Source: Scylla paramamosain (Eukaryota > Arthropoda > Malacostraca > Decapoda > Portunidae). Taken from it: a stretch of 64,000 bases of DNA. Location: positions 17,389,766 to 17,453,765 of the forward strand of contig NC_087166.1 of NCBI RefSeq assembly GCF_035594125.1. The letters are read 5' to 3'. Numbering within the stretch: the stretch's first letter is position 1; every line of letters begins with the position of its first letter. Below the pieces are notes generated by a model. It worked only from the letters and a program-made list of their open reading frames with translations. It had not been told where the DNA came from and did not search any database. Both the position numbers and the translations under genes were made by a program. Shown here in pieces: positions 32,842-45,240 of this stretch.

Positions 32842-33076
32842 TTTCAGAAATTTTTAAGTAAGTTTTGGGTCTTTTGATTTTTTTTTTTCATTTTTTTTCT
32901 ATACAAACATGGTGAAAATGGTGAAATTTAGCTATTTTTGTTGAAAAAAAAAAATCATTCTAAAAGCCATAAAAGCAAAGTTAGATAGGAATAATGGACA
33001 TTTTCTATTATTCTTCAATGAAAAGAGTTCGAAAATAACACTCGTTTGTCAAAGGCAAAAATCGTGTTACATAGTG

Positions 33077-34687
33077 ATAGATTTGAGAAATAATTTCTTA
33101 GGAGAAAGTAACTTAATTTTTTTATATGATGATTTTTGGGGAAACGCAGCAGCCCGCCCTGTGTAGTCAACTCCGCAATATTTATAACCAAAATCTTTAT
33201 CCCTATCAAATACCGTATCATAGGGCGTACGTACATGGGCATCGAAAAAAAATAAATAAATAAAAATAATCCCCAAATATGTTTCAGTTTCTACAGAAGT
33301 ATTCAGTCCATAATAACTCAGAGCCTAAAAGATAAGTATGTATTTGAAAATATTCACTCCTGACTCGTCATAATATTCTTTGTTACTGTTAGTGACATGT
33401 CTTATATATACAAACAAAACTGAAGGCTGTAATATGGCTCAAAAAACGAAATCGTATATATACGTACTAAACACTTCCCTAAGAGGTATGTATATATGCG
33501 TATTAAACACTGTACGAGGTTATACTTAATATGGAGATTATAAATAAGAGGAAAGAACATGCAGCCAAGGGGAAGGAGGTAAGAGTAATGAAATGTAGGA
33601 GGTAAGAGGAAGTTAGTAAAGAGAAGAGACACTGAATCTAAGAGTTAAAATGGAGAAACTTGGAGGTTTCAAGATGAATCATTCTGAAGTTAAGAGGGAG
33701 ATTGGGTTTGAGGAAGATTAAAGTAGATGGAAGTTGATTTTTTTTTTTCTAAGTTTGGATTGCAGAAAAAAAAAAACGAAATAGGAAATAAGAGGAAAAA
33801 AAAGTTAACATTTAAGAGCTGAGGCTTCTTTCACAAGGGCCACTTACAGGACAGCTTTATGACTCGCGAGTAATGCTTCAGCACCACTACTCACGCGCGT
33901 CGTTAGCGCTGCTAATGTAGCTATAAAGCCATGTTTAAAAAATTATTGAATTGAATTGCGCATTAACTTAAACGCTGGCGAGGCTGCAACTACGTGATTG
34001 CTACAGTTCATTGCAAAGCTTCGTGAACAGCAGTGATACTTTTTGCTGCTGTGAAGGCAATCAGTGATCGTAGCTGCTAGCGTAAATCTCTATTAACCGC
34101 AGTATTCACTGTCAGTGGCGTTGCTGAAAACCCTTAAATGGCCGATTTTAAGAGGCTAAAAGAAATGATGTTGGAGTTAAGAAGTAATGAAGAAGATTCT
34201 GGTATTCAATTATCATAAACAGAAAAGTAGATTTTTTAAAATTATTTTCGGATAATTATAACAACGTCAAAGAGATTACACAATTATTACTTGAGTTATA
34301 TCTCTAGCCCTTTCGTATCCCGACCAGATTTAAATTTTCCCGATCGTTGGGTTGACATGTACATTTAGTATAGAACTCTCTATACAAAGCTTAGCTCCAC
34401 CTTGCATGTCACGTTACAAGTAGATACCAATACAAACGACATTTACCATACCTTTTCTTGTTGAGAGATGTACAAGATAAGTATAGGCTTGTAACTGATA
34501 TCCTGCGGATATTGAAGTTGGAAAACAACAACTATTTACATTGTTTTCTGTAGACTAGCTGGCGCCGCTAGGCTATAGGTGGGATAACCACCCGACAAAT
34601 TTTCTTTAAATTCTTTTTTGAAATTTGCAAATTTATTTATTTTATTTATATAGTTTTTTTTTATATTTTTTGGATTTTTTATTTATT

Positions 34688-34718
<31 letters not shown>

Positions 34719-35254
34719 TTAAATGTTGATAACTGATGATTTAACAGTACGAAGAGACCGTTGGTGAATGGACACTAGAGATACAGTCCCTTATCATGCC
34801 ATGTCTGACACACCACTGCGCGTCCTCATAAATTACGTTGTATAGTGACGTTTAAGACATTCCCCTTCATCATAGTTGTCAGTCTGTGCCGTATTTTGAT
34901 AAGAGTTTGTGAATTTATTTTATCATACTTATATATAAATTTATTTATATTTTCACTATGGTCCACTGTACTGTCTTCATATGTACTCATAATATTTTAA
35001 TTAACTAAATGTTGATAATTGGATACATTTTAAATGATAATGGTAAAACATGATAAAAAACAAAAACTGAAATATGGTAATGCTCGTTATGTTATGACAG
35101 TTGTAGTTGTTAGGTTTGCAGTTAACAATTAGGATTTTTATCAAGTTGTGCTAGTCTAAGCTTTGCCATCGTCGTTTGTTTTCCATGTATCTATCTTCTT
35201 TATCAGCGCATGATGAATGGTTTACCCTAAATCAAAGGGCGACCTCTTATTATA
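33077..35254. other. Unassigned AT-rich intergenic or intronic sequence
   Basis: No recognisable coding domain. It contains T/A-rich low complexity at 34620-34725 ((TTTTA)n-like) and purine-rich stretches at 33590-33800. The segment 33830-34140 is GC-richer and may be an unrecognised repeat. Confidence 0.4.
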
Positions 35255-36290
35255 TGGTGCGTGCACAGAGAACGCTGGTTTTCTCGCTCGAACAACCAAC
35301 GCTGATCGGCGCCGACCCACGCCAAGAATTATACATCATATTATAAACAAGTGCAGAAGCATTCACAGAGGATACTAAGCTGGCTGGAGCGTGTCGGCGC
35401 AGGCAGCCTACTTCTACCAGCTTTATTGATTCCTCCAGACCATTGTTGCTCAACTCGCACGAATGGACGTCTGGCAAGATGGACATTTCATTATGTCTTT
35501 CTTTCTGGTAGAGTTGGTTTGCTATGCCATTTATACTAGGAGGTGCTCAATTTTCTTGAGAATGTAATCAAAGATATCTTCGTTCACCCATGTATACTTA
35601 AAAAATCTTCTTGCCTTTCTTCTTTCTTTTCCTTTAAGTTTTGCATGAGTACTCTCGAGCAATATTAGCTCTTCATCAGACGATGAGCTTTTCATGTTTA
35701 CTACACAGCTGGTGAATCATAACCGACAAATAAACTTGCTATCGTGTCCCTCCCAGCGCCGGTCGGAACATATTACCCGCGTCCTTTGCGATCACTACTA
35801 ACGCCGGTGTCATGTTCGTAACTGTCCCCTTGTACGTAGCTGTCCACTCTTTGTTTACAAACAAAAAGCGGGCTGCTATGAGCTCTTTATAGGATGTATT
35901 TCATAACTTATTTTGACAATCTTTTAACCAAGTTTCCAGCCATGTTATTGTAGATAACAGCAGGCAGATATAATTATGAACACGCCTTTATTTGTAAACA
36001 TTGGGTTCTGAGCATGCATGGTTCGTGGGCGGATAGCAGCGTACAAGAGGACAGCTAGGAACACAACACGCTGTCAAAATAACTGAAGGCTTGGTTAAAA
36101 GATTAGCTAAATATAGAAGTGAAATAGACCCTATAATGTGTCCACAGCAGTTAAGCTTTCGTTTGTAAACAAAAATCGCACAGCTACTAACACAATACCG
36201 GAAACCAGCGTGGGTCAGCACTAATCGGGGCCGGTTGCCCTCGCGAGAAATCCATCGTTCTCTGTGCACGCACTCATGCTCAGCAGACAT
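35255..36290. mobile_element. Fold-back/MITE-like sequence with nested inverted repeats
   Basis: The outer arms 35256-35330 and 36200-36276 are inverted copies (GTGCGTGCACAGAGAACG, TTTCTCGC, GACCCACGC shared). Inner arms at about 35838-35940 and 36070-36180 are also inverted copies (AGCTGT, TTTGTTTACAAAC, CAATCTTTTAACCAAG/ CTAATCTTTTAACCAAG). Similarity is about 75 percent by eye. No transposase was recognised. Confidence 0.55.
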
Positions 36291-36494
36291 AGGTCTTTCT
36301 TAATATACGTAGTATATTGTAGTCTTTCAATCACCAATATATGGTGTTATTTATCTCAACTATTTTGAGAGTTAAGCTGAGTTTGCTGTTAAGAGTTGGT
36401 TATGAGATATGAGAAAAAAAAAAAAAAGGAATGCATCTTTATAATGATAAATACGTTATTTGCAGATGTACACGTGGCCTAGAGAAAAGCAGTC

Positions 36495-36602
36495 ATGTGG
36501 AGGAATGAGACGGACATGAACGGCTATCACAAGGATGATTCCTGCAATGAAGAAAATTTTGAAACATCTACATACCAGTGTAACGATATGAAGGATGGAC
36601 CA
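36495..36602 (+). CDS. Candidate start-codon exon (hypothetical)
   Basis: ATG at 36495 opens 36 codons (MWRNETDMNGYHKDDSCNEE, then an acidic Asn/Thr-rich tail ending KDGP) up to a plausible donor CCA|GTATGT at 36602/36603, phase 0. A TTTGCAG acceptor lies at 36459-36465 and an in-frame TAG upstream of the ATG would make this the first coding exon. The DH exon at 46676 also starts in phase 0 on the same strand, so the two could be joined. No family is recognised and chance is a real alternative. Confidence 0.25.
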
Positions 36603-36848
36603 GTATGTGTATGGCTATTTAAGTGACGGAAATGGTGAATGTTTTATAAGAATATGTATTGCATGTATAAGCATTTTGATCTCATCACAGGTGCACTAAA
36701 TCAGTAAAGCCTTATGAAATTGACGCCAGCAAACATTATGAAAGGCAGAAAGGGTATGCATTTTATTTTTTTTTTATTTTATCTTACCTATTTATTTATT
36801 CGTTTATTTATTCATTTATATATCCATATTCTTTTTCCTCGAAGCTAA

Positions 36849-36910
<62 letters not shown>

Positions 36911-37244
36911 ATTTGAAATTTTTTCATCCTACTTCAACTTCTGGATGTAATAAGCTACTGTAAAAAAAAAAAAAAAAAAACTTCACTCACAGCAAGCAAA
37001 CAATTCTTTATTTTTTTGATGGTATCCATTTGAAAATTAATGGCTCCGAAATACAAGTAATAGAAGCTCTTCACAATGAAATCTAGTGACAGTGATTTTT
37101 CTTACGAGGGACAACGGTTCCCAACGGCCCAGAGGTTCCCAAAGGGATCAATATTTATACTCTGAGGTTGACAGGATCATCTACGGGTCAATAAATTGCG
37201 AGGAGATCGAAAAAAGGGTTAACAAAAAAATGGTTCGTATTAAA
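36603..37244. other. Unassigned spacer with microsatellite and poly-A
   Basis: Contains (TG)n at 36853-36907 and an A-run at 36962-36981. No other structure recognised. Confidence 0.4.
36853..36907. repeat. (TG)n microsatellite
   Basis: Uninterrupted TG dinucleotide run of about 55 bp. Confidence 0.95.
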
Positions 37245-37310
37245 TACTACTACTGCTACTACTACTATAACTACTACTACTACTACTACTAATAATAATA
37301 ATAATAATAA
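37245..37310. repeat. (TAC)n/(TAA)n microsatellite at SINE tail
   Basis: Trinucleotide run TAC/TAA; on the minus strand it forms the (TTA)n(GTA)n tail of the adjacent SINE. Confidence 0.9.
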
Positions 37311-37706
37311 TATTTGGTTTATTAATCTTGTAGTCTTACAGTCTTACAATCTGAAATTCCACATGTTACATACTTATATACTAACATGCATACTACAGCT
37401 TAATTAAGTATACATTTTAACCCTAAGGAAGTACCTTACAGTTTGATACCGTGGCTGCCAAATAGCAGGATAGGCCCGGGATGGTCAGGCCACCCCGTTT
37501 GTATTTTGTTTCAAGAGTTTGTTTCTCCTGCCTAGCATCGGGTCACAACTCCCGACTTAACACTAGGTACCTAATCACTAGAAGGTGAACAGGGGCTACA
37601 CTATAAAGAAGTCTGCCCAACGACTTATGACCTGACATGGGATTCGAACCCGGGCCCTCCCGAATGTGAATCGGGCGCGCTAACCACTGCGCTACCAGGA
37701 AAAGTC
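37311..37706 (-). mobile_element. tRNA-Val-derived SINE
   Basis: Minus strand. The tRNA-like head is at about 37628-37706 with A box TAGCGCAGTGG (37684-37694) and B box GGTTCGAATCC (37640-37650). The anticodon stem CCCGA/TCGGG encloses loop TTCACAT, anticodon CAC (Val). The acceptor-like stem TGACTT/AGGTCA is still pairable. A ~300-bp unrelated body follows and ends in the trinucleotide tail. Head, body and simple tail together mark a SINE, not a functional tRNA gene. Confidence 0.85.
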
Positions 37707-38334
37707 AGTTAGTTTTAAGTTTTGGGGTCTGTGGTTGTTAAACTCGTAGAGCTCCACTTCACAGTGATTCCTGAAGTTGAGTTCATAGTACGAGAGCACA
37801 CCGCCTCGCACTCTATAGAGGAGTTTAGGCAAATATTTCCCAACCTTGAAGGAAATATATCCCAGTGCGAAATTCTCTATAGAAGAGTTTAAGCAAATAT
37901 TTCCTAACCTTGGAGGAAATTTACCTCTGTGAGAAATTCTAGCAGTCCAAGGGAGGAAATCTATTAGATAAATAAGAAATACTAGCTATTAGCTGAGAAG
38001 TAAAAAAATAATTGACTGCGGCAATTTTTTTTTAATACGATATCAAAAAGAAATACATATCAACGTTTATGCAAGGATTGCCTTTAATAGTAACTTTGTA
38101 CGATAATTAAAAAAAAATTACATAATGTATTTCACAATATGATAATTTATTTTTCAACTTGGTAGCACTGCTATAGCTTCGGCGGGTAATGGGTTCAGTT
38201 ATAGCTGCAAGACTCATCAGCTAATAACAGCGGCGGTTGCACCACTGTCTCTATCTTTTTTTTGTGTTCTGAGAGTTATTACTTTTGTCCTTGTCTATAT
38301 GAAAGGTTAATCGAGAGAGGTGGTCTTTCTAAGG
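37707..38334. other. Unassigned spacer with 64-bp direct repeat
   Basis: Two tandem copies of a 64-bp unit (CTCTATAGAGGAGTTTAGGC and a near match) start at 37811 and 37875. The rest is AT-rich and unassigned. Confidence 0.5.
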
Positions 38335-40502
38335 GTTTTGTCCTGTCACTTACTCTCTTTCCATTGTTCATCAATGATCAGTGATCAAGCGTATTATCCT
38401 ATCCACACATACGCACTTTTCCACGTATTTTCCTAGATGTCCAACTCTTCACGAATCAAGCAACTCACCCAGAGAAGCCACAGAACGCCTGACTTCTGAT
38501 CTCTCTTAAATTGTTAATGGGGCTGAGGAAATATGTGTTAGTCAGTGCTCCAGAAGAACAATTCTGTATCTTGTCCTATCGCTCCAGTCCCTTCTCAGGA
38601 TCCCCCTAAGCGGAGGTACCTCTGGCACCTGATTCTCTGGCCTCTGATTTTCATAGGAATGAATACTGCTTTCGTGTCAGAGACCCGTCTCTGTGTGCCG
38701 AGCGCATAACAGAGGTGATAGTGTCTGGCATGGAGGCGTACGGTACGTTCCTTGTACCTTGGTTTAACACCGCCTATTCTCGTGCTATACATGACAGAGA
38801 GGTACAAAAAGGTACTTGAGCCTTCCATCACCAGAATTTCATGCTCTATATATTTCTGCCCGTACCCATGCTAAGTCTGTTCTTTAACTAGCCAAAAATT
38901 CCTTCATTAATAGAAAGTGTCAAAATCTTTCAAGATGCAACTCCCCTTAAATTACTTTGCTTCTTCTTTCCCTCCTTTATTTCAACCAGATGGCACTACT
39001 GCTATCACATCTATCTCTAAAAGTTGAACTCTTCGCTCAAACCTTTGCTAAAAACCTTACCTTGGATGATTCAGGACTTGTTCCTTCTTCTCCTCCACCC
39101 TTTGACTAGTTCATGCTACCTGTTAAAATTATTCGCAATGATTTTTCTATGCCCTAGCTGGCCTCAGAAGGCTTATGGACCTCCAATTGTTCTCTGAAAC
39201 TGCGCCTCCTTGTTTGTACCTTGCCTAGTCAAACTCCTTCAACTCTGTCTGTCAACATCTACCTTTCCTTCGTGCTGGAAATTTGCCTACTACATTCAGT
39301 CTGTTCCTAAAAATGGCGATAGTTTTAATCCCTCAAACTACCGTTATTTTGCTTTAATTTCCTATCTAAAGTTTTTGAATCCATCCTCAACAGGAAGATT
39401 CTTAAGCACCTATCACTTCACATCCTTGTATCTCATCGCCAGTATGGGTTCCATCAAGGCCGCTCTACTGGTGATCTGGCTTTCCTTACTGAGTCTTGGT
39501 CATCCTCTTTTACAGATTTTCGTGAAACTTTTGCTGTTGTTTTAGGCATATCAGAAGCTTTTAAGAAAGTCTGGCACAAAGCTTTGATTTCCAGTCTACC
39601 CTCCTACGCCTTCTGTCCTTTTCTCTGTAACTTCGTCTCAAGTTTCCTATCTGACCGTTCTATTGGTGTTGTGGTAAATGGTCACTATTCTCCTAAAATC
39701 TATTAACAGTGGTGTTCTTCAGGGTTCTTTCCTGTCACTCACTCTCTTCCTATTATTCATCAATGATCTTCTAATCGAAACTTCTTGTCCTATCCACTCC
39801 TACACTGATGATACCACCCTGCACTTTCCCACGTCTTTTCACAGACGTCCATCCCTTCAGGAAGTAAATAATTCACACAGGGAAGCCACAGAACGCCAGA
39901 CTTCTGATGTCTCTAAAATTTCTGATTGGGGCAGAGCAAACTTGAGTGCCTCAAAAACTCAATTCCTCCATGTATCAACTCGACACAACCTTCCAGACAT
40001 CTCTCCCCTCATCTTCATTGATACTCAACTGTCCCCCTCTTCTACACTGAACTTCCTCGGTATGTCGTTTTCTTATAATCTAAACTGGAAATTTCACATC
40101 TTATCTAGGTAAAACAGATTCTATGAAGTTAGGTGTTCTGAGACTTTTCCACCAGCTTTTCTCACCGCGCCCACCCCAGCTGCTAACTCTGTACAAGGGC
40201 CTTAACCGTCCATGTATGGAGCATACTTCATGATTTTTTTTTTTTTTTTGGAGGGGTGGGTTCCACTCATACCGCTCTTTTACACAAGGTGGAGTAAAAT
40301 GCTTTTCGTCTCATCAACTCCTCTCCTCTAACTGCCTCTTTCTCATCGCCGCAATATTACATCTCTAGCTATCTTCTGCCGCTATTTTCATGTTAACTTC
40401 TCTTCTGATCTGGCTAACTGCATGCCTCCCCTCCTCCCGCGGTCTCGTTGCACAAGTCTTTCTTCTTTCTCTTACCCCTATTCTGTCCAGATCTCTAACG
40501 CA
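38335..40502 (+). mobile_element. LINE-A copy D, rearranged
   Basis: Plus-strand LINE-A. 38335-38560 matches the region around and after the RT catalytic box (FVLSLTLFPLFIND-like). It is followed at about 38560 by the earlier endonuclease-linker region (cf. [18 protein letters not shown] on the antisense), then linker, RT (39210-40112: [30 protein letters not shown] in place of SYADD) and C-terminal tail to 40500. The segment order is not collinear with the element, so this is two fragments or a rearranged copy. At 40503 it meets a LINE-A 3' end in the opposite orientation. Confidence 0.8.
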
Positions 40503-40673
40503 GGAGGGACATCGGTCAAAGACACCAAAAATCTAAAAAAAAAAAAAAAAAAAAAAAAAAGCCCACTGAGATGCCGGTTCCGGAAAAGGGCCCGAAGCGG
40601 TGGTCAAAAATTGGTGGTGTCTTGAAACCTCCTTCTTGAAAAAATATAAGTCATAGGAAGGTGGAATTACTTT
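40503..40673 (-). mobile_element. LINE-A 3' terminal fragment, inverted against copy D
   Basis: AGGAGGGACATCGGTCAAAG at 40503 is the minus-strand LINE-A 3' UTR end. It continues to GTCATAGGAAGGTGGA near 40665 and then breaks off just before the (AT)n array. Confidence 0.75.
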
Positions 40674-40685
40674 GTATAATACGCC

Positions 40686-40836
<151 letters not shown>

Positions 40837-40837
40837 C

Positions 40838-43800
40838 ATGTAGGAAGGATACCGGCCAAGGGCTACAAAAATCTAATAAAAAAAATGCCCACTGAAATGC
40901 CAGTCCCATAAAAGGGTCAAAGCAGTGGTCAAAAATTGGTGGATAAGTGTCTTGAAACCTCCCTCTTGAAGGAATTCAAGTCATAGGAAGGTGGAAATAC
41001 AGAAGAAGGCAGGGAGTTCCAGAGTTTACCAGAGAAAGGGATGAATGATTGAGAATACTGGTTAACTCTTGCGTTAAAGAGGTGGACAGAATAGGGGTGA
41101 GAGAAAGAAGAAAGTCTTGTGCAGCGAGGCCACGGAAGGAGGGGAGGCATGCAGTTAGCAAGATCAGAAGAGCAGTTGGCATGAAAATAGCGGTAGAAGA
41201 CAGCTAGATATGCAACATTGCGGCGGTGAGAGAGGGGCTGAAGACAGTCAGTTAAAGGAGAGGAGTTGATGAGACGAAAAGCTTTTGATTCCACCCTGTC
41301 TAGAAGAGCAGTATGAGTGGAACCCCCCCAGACATGTGAAGCATACTCCATACACGGACGGATAAGGCCCTTGTACAGAGTTAGCAGCTGGGGGGGGTGA
41401 GAAAAACTGGCGGAGACGTCTCAGAACACCTAACTTCATAGAAGCTGTTTTAGCTAGAGATGAAATGTGAAGTTTCCAGTTCAGATTATAAGTAAAGGAC
41501 AGACCGAGGATGTTCAGTGTAGAAGAGGGGGACAGTTGAGTGTCATTGAAGAAGAGGGGATAGTTGTCTGGAAGATTGTGTCGAGTCGATAGATGGAGGA
41601 ATTGAGTTTTTGAGGCATTGAACAATACCAAGTTTGCTCTGCCCCAATCAGAAATTTTAGAAAGATCAGAAGTGCAGGGTGGTATCATCAGCATAGGAGT
41701 GGATAGGACAAGAAGTTTGGTTTAGAAGATCATTAATGAATAATAAGAAGAGAGTGGGTGACAGGACAGAACCCTGAGGAACACCACTGTTAATAGATTT
41801 AGGAGAAGAACAGTGACCGTCTACCACAGCAGCAATAGAACGGTCAGAAAAGAAACTTGAGATGAAGTTACAGAGAGAAGGATAGAAACCGTAGGAGGGT
41901 AGTTTTGAAATCAAAGCTTTGTGCCAGACTCTATCAAAGGCTTTTGATATGTCCAAGGCAACAGCAAAAGTTTCACCAAAGTCTCTAAAAGAGGATGACC
42001 AAGACTCAGTAAGGAAAGCCAGAAGATCACCAGTAGAGCGGCCTTGACGGAACCCATACTGGCGATCAGATAGAAGGTTGTCAAGTGATAGATGTTTAAG
42101 AATCTTCCTGTTGAGGATAGATTCAAAAACTTTAGATAAGCAGGAAATTAAAGCAATAGAACGGTAGTTTGAGGGATTAGAGCGGTCACCCTTTTTAGGA
42201 ACAGGTTGAATGTAGGCAAACTTCCAGCAAGAAGGAAAGGTAGATGTTGACAGACAGAGCTGAAAGAGTTTGACTAGGCAAGGTGCAAGCACGGAGGCAC
42301 AGTTTCGGAGAACAATAGGAGGGACCCCATCAGGTCCATAAGCCTTCCGAGGGTTTAGACCAGCGAGGGCATGGAAAACATCATTATGAAGAATTTTAAT
42401 ACGTGGCATGAAGTAGTCAGAGGGTGGAGGAGAGGGAGGAACAAGCCCAGAATCGTCCAAGGTAGACTTTCTAGCAAAGGTTTGAGCAAAGAGTTCAGCT
42501 TTAGAAATAGATGTGATAGCAGTGGTGCCATCTGGTTGAAGTAGAGGAGGGAAAGAAGAAGAAGCAAAGTTATTAGAGATATTTTTGGCTAGATGCCAGA
42601 AATCACGAGGGGAGTTAGATCTTGAAAGGTTTTGACATTTTCTGTTAATGAAGGAGTTTTTGGCTAGTTGGAGAACAGACTTGGCATGGTTCCGGGCAGA
42701 AATATAAAGTGCATGAGATTCTGGTGATGGAAGGCTTAAGTACCTTTTGTGGGCCACCTCTCTATCATGTATAGCACGAGAACAAGCTGTGTTAAACCAA
42801 GGTTTAGAAGGTTTAGAACGAGAAAAAGAGTGAGGAATGTACGCCTCCATGCCAGACACTATCACCTCTGTTATGCGCTCAGCACACAAAGACGGGTCTC
42901 TGACACGGAAGCAGTAGTCATTCCAAGGAAAATCAGCAAAATACCTCCTCAGGTCCCCCCAACTAGCAGAGGCAAAACGCCAGAGGCACCTTCGCTTAGG
43001 GGGATCCTGAGGAGGGATTGGAGTGATAGGACAAGATAAAGATACGAGATTGTGATCGGAGGAGCCCAACGGAGAAGAAAGGGTGACAGCATAAGCAGAA
43101 GGATTAGAGGTCAGGAAAAGGTCAAGAATGTTGGGCGTATCTCCAAGACGGTCAGGAATACGAGTAGGGTGTTGCACCAATTGCTCTAGGTCATGGAGGA
43201 TAGCAAAGTTGTAGGCTAGTTCACCAGGATGGTCAGTGAAGGGAGAGGAAAGCCAAAGCTGGTGGTGAACATTGAAGTCTCCAAGAATGGAGATCTCTGC
43301 AAAAGGGAAGAGGGTCAGAATGTGCTCCACTTTGGAAGTTAAGTAGTCAAAGAATTTCTTATAGTCAGAGGAGTTAGGAGAGAGGTATACAGCACAGATA
43401 AATTTAGTATGAGAATGACTCTGTAGTCGTAGCCAGATGGTGGAAAACTCGGAAGATTCAAGAGCGTGGGCACGAGAGCAGTTTAAGTCATTGCGCACAT
43501 AAACGCAGCATCAAGCTTTGGATCGAAAATGAGGATAGAGAAAGTAGGAGGGAACAGAAAAGGGGCTACTGTCAGTTGCCTCAGACACCTGAGTTTCAGT
43601 GAGGAAAAGATGATGAGGTTTAGAAGAGGAGAGGTGGTGTTCTACAGATTGAAAATTAGATCTTAGACCGCGAATGTTGCAGAAGTTAATGAAGAAAAAG
43701 TTGAGGGGGGTGTCAAGACACTTAGGGTCGTCGACGGAAAGGCAGTCCGACCTGGGGACATTTATGGTCCCCTCCCCAGATGGGGACTCCGAGGCTGGTG

Positions 43801-44045
43801 TAGGAGTCGCCATGATTTTAAAATTTTTGAGTGAAGGGTGTGTTTGTTATTAGGTGCTTCTAGTTTTGTGTGGAGGAAGAGAGTTGTCTTTAGAGGGCAG
43901 GCTGTGACTACCCCCCTTGTGTTGTGAGACACAAAGGGAAGTGAGGTCACAGCTGGGTTTAATGATAAGTTCACAGCACCCCCTGAACAGTGCTTTAGAC
44001 CTCAATGGGAGTAATTATCGTTTCGGCAGGTGTCTACTGCCTCCT
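40838..44045 (-). mobile_element. LINE-A copy E, essentially full length
   Basis: The longest LINE-A copy, about 3.2 kb. The 5' end is at about 44045 (motif TTTCGGCAGGTGTCTACTG at 44021-44039, shared with copy B), a 5' UTR of about 230 bp, one long coding region and a 3' end with A-tail at 40836. No separate upstream ORF1 is visible, so the family may encode a single ORF. Confidence 0.85.
40929..43813 (-). pseudogene. LINE-A copy E endonuclease/reverse transcriptase
   Basis: Starts MATPTPASESPSGEG at 43813. APE endonuclease: FINFCNIRGLRSNF, a TGA at 43511-43513 where copy C has GGA, then LGDFNVHH (about 43265-43285) and SSDHNLVS (about 43048-43070). Linker with [79 protein letters not shown] (YADD at 41684-41695). 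About 90 bp are missing right after the catalytic box (near 41674), which shifts frame; a second shift lies in a C-run near 41393. The tail ends SFKREVSRHLSTNF at 40929. One premature stop and two frameshifts, otherwise well preserved. The RT copies element RNA at the nick made by the endonuclease. Confidence 0.85.
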
Positions 44046-44473
44046 CCATCCATCCATGTATTTAGTAGGCAGTACCCTTCAATTTGCTTCACAGATAGGA
44101 ATATTTATTTATCTTAGAAATATTTTGCCTTTGATGGATTAATACTCTATACTTATCCCAAAATGAGATCCACTCAATAATATTTTCTGAAAATTTTGGT
44201 AATAGGATGTTAGGTTGGCCTCTCATTGCAGAATTATGAGGGTTTTATTAGTTAAGTTATTTCTTAATAGTTCCAATTGATCTTCAAATTTAGCAAAATG
44301 TTCGCTGTATTTTAATTCCTGTTGTTCATAAGAGCTTATTTTAATAATTTGTATACTACACCTTCATTACTTCATCCCCCATCTTTCGGTCTATGAATGG
44401 TCTGAGATGGCAGCACACGTGCCGCCTACCTATATAGTTCTAGTATACTCGTACCTCATCTCGCCATTTATTT

Positions 44474-44546
<73 letters not shown>

Positions 44547-44654
44547 GGAGGAACAGAAACCTAGGAATTGTTTTTTTGAGGTCCTTTTCCAGTCCTTTGT
44601 TAATGGACCTATTAATTTGGTCATATGTCTGTTTATTTATTTATTTTTTTTTTA
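44046..44654. other. Spacer with (AT)n array
   Basis: Unassigned AT-rich sequence containing an (AT)n run at 44477-44544 and a T-rich stretch at 44635-44652 that leads into LINE-A copy F. Confidence 0.5.
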
Positions 44655-45240
44655 TGTAGGAGGGACACCGGCCAAGGACAAAAAAAAAAAAAAGCGCACT
44701 GAGAGTCTGAAGCGGTAGTCAAAAATTGAAGGATAAGTGTCTTGAGATCTTCTTCAAGGAGTTCAAGTCCTAAGAGGGTGGAAATACAGAAGCGGGCAGG
44801 GAGTTCCAGAATTAACCAGAGAAAGGAATGAATGATTGAGAATACTGGCTAATTCCTGCATTAGAGAGGTAGACAAAATAAGGGTGAGAGAAAGAAGAAA
44901 GTCTTGTGCGGCGAGGCCGCGGGAGGAGGGGAAACAATTAGCAATATCAGAAGAGCAGTCAGCATGAAAATAGCGGTAGAAGATAGCAAGAGATACAACA
45001 TTGCGTCGATGAGAAAGAGGCTGAACGCAGTCAGTTTGAGGAGAGATGATGATGAGACCCAGTCTAAAAGAGCGATATGAGTGGAACCCCCTCAGACATG
45101 TGAAGCATACTCCGTACATGGACGGATAAGGTCTTGTACAGAGTTAGCAGTTGGTGGGTAGCGGGTGAAAAAAAAAAAAAAAAAAAAAAAGGCAGAAACG
45201 TCTCAGAACGCCTAACTTCATAGTACCTCTTTAAGCTAGA
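44655..45240 (-). mobile_element. LINE-A copy F, 3' fragment
   Basis: Minus-strand 3' UTR (TAGGAGGGACACCGGCCAAG at 44658) and C-terminal RT tail (44763-45119, QPLSHRRNVVSLAIFYRYFH, AAQDFLLSLTLIL). 5'-truncated at about 45240 after an A-run at 45168-45190. Confidence 0.8.

Larger units (their letters stand above)
30380..33076 (+). mobile_element. Candidate DNA transposon with transposase-like remnant
   Basis: A 2.7-kb unit bounded by CACTATGTAA at 30380-30389 and its exact complement TTACATAGTG at 33067-33076. A second shared block, GTTATTTT, lies 19-27 bp further in on each side. It contains an HSE array, a TATA box and a decayed multi-exon-like coding region. The inverted ends are short, so boundaries are provisional; no target duplication is evident. 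Confidence 0.5.

Noticed and set aside
33834..34140. Possible DNA transposon with inverted ends
   Set aside because: GC content differs from the flanks, but no convincing inverted or direct ends were found by eye.
37628..37706. tRNA-Val gene
   Set aside because: The tRNA-like head is followed by a SINE body and tail, and its arms are imperfect, so it is annotated as SINE.
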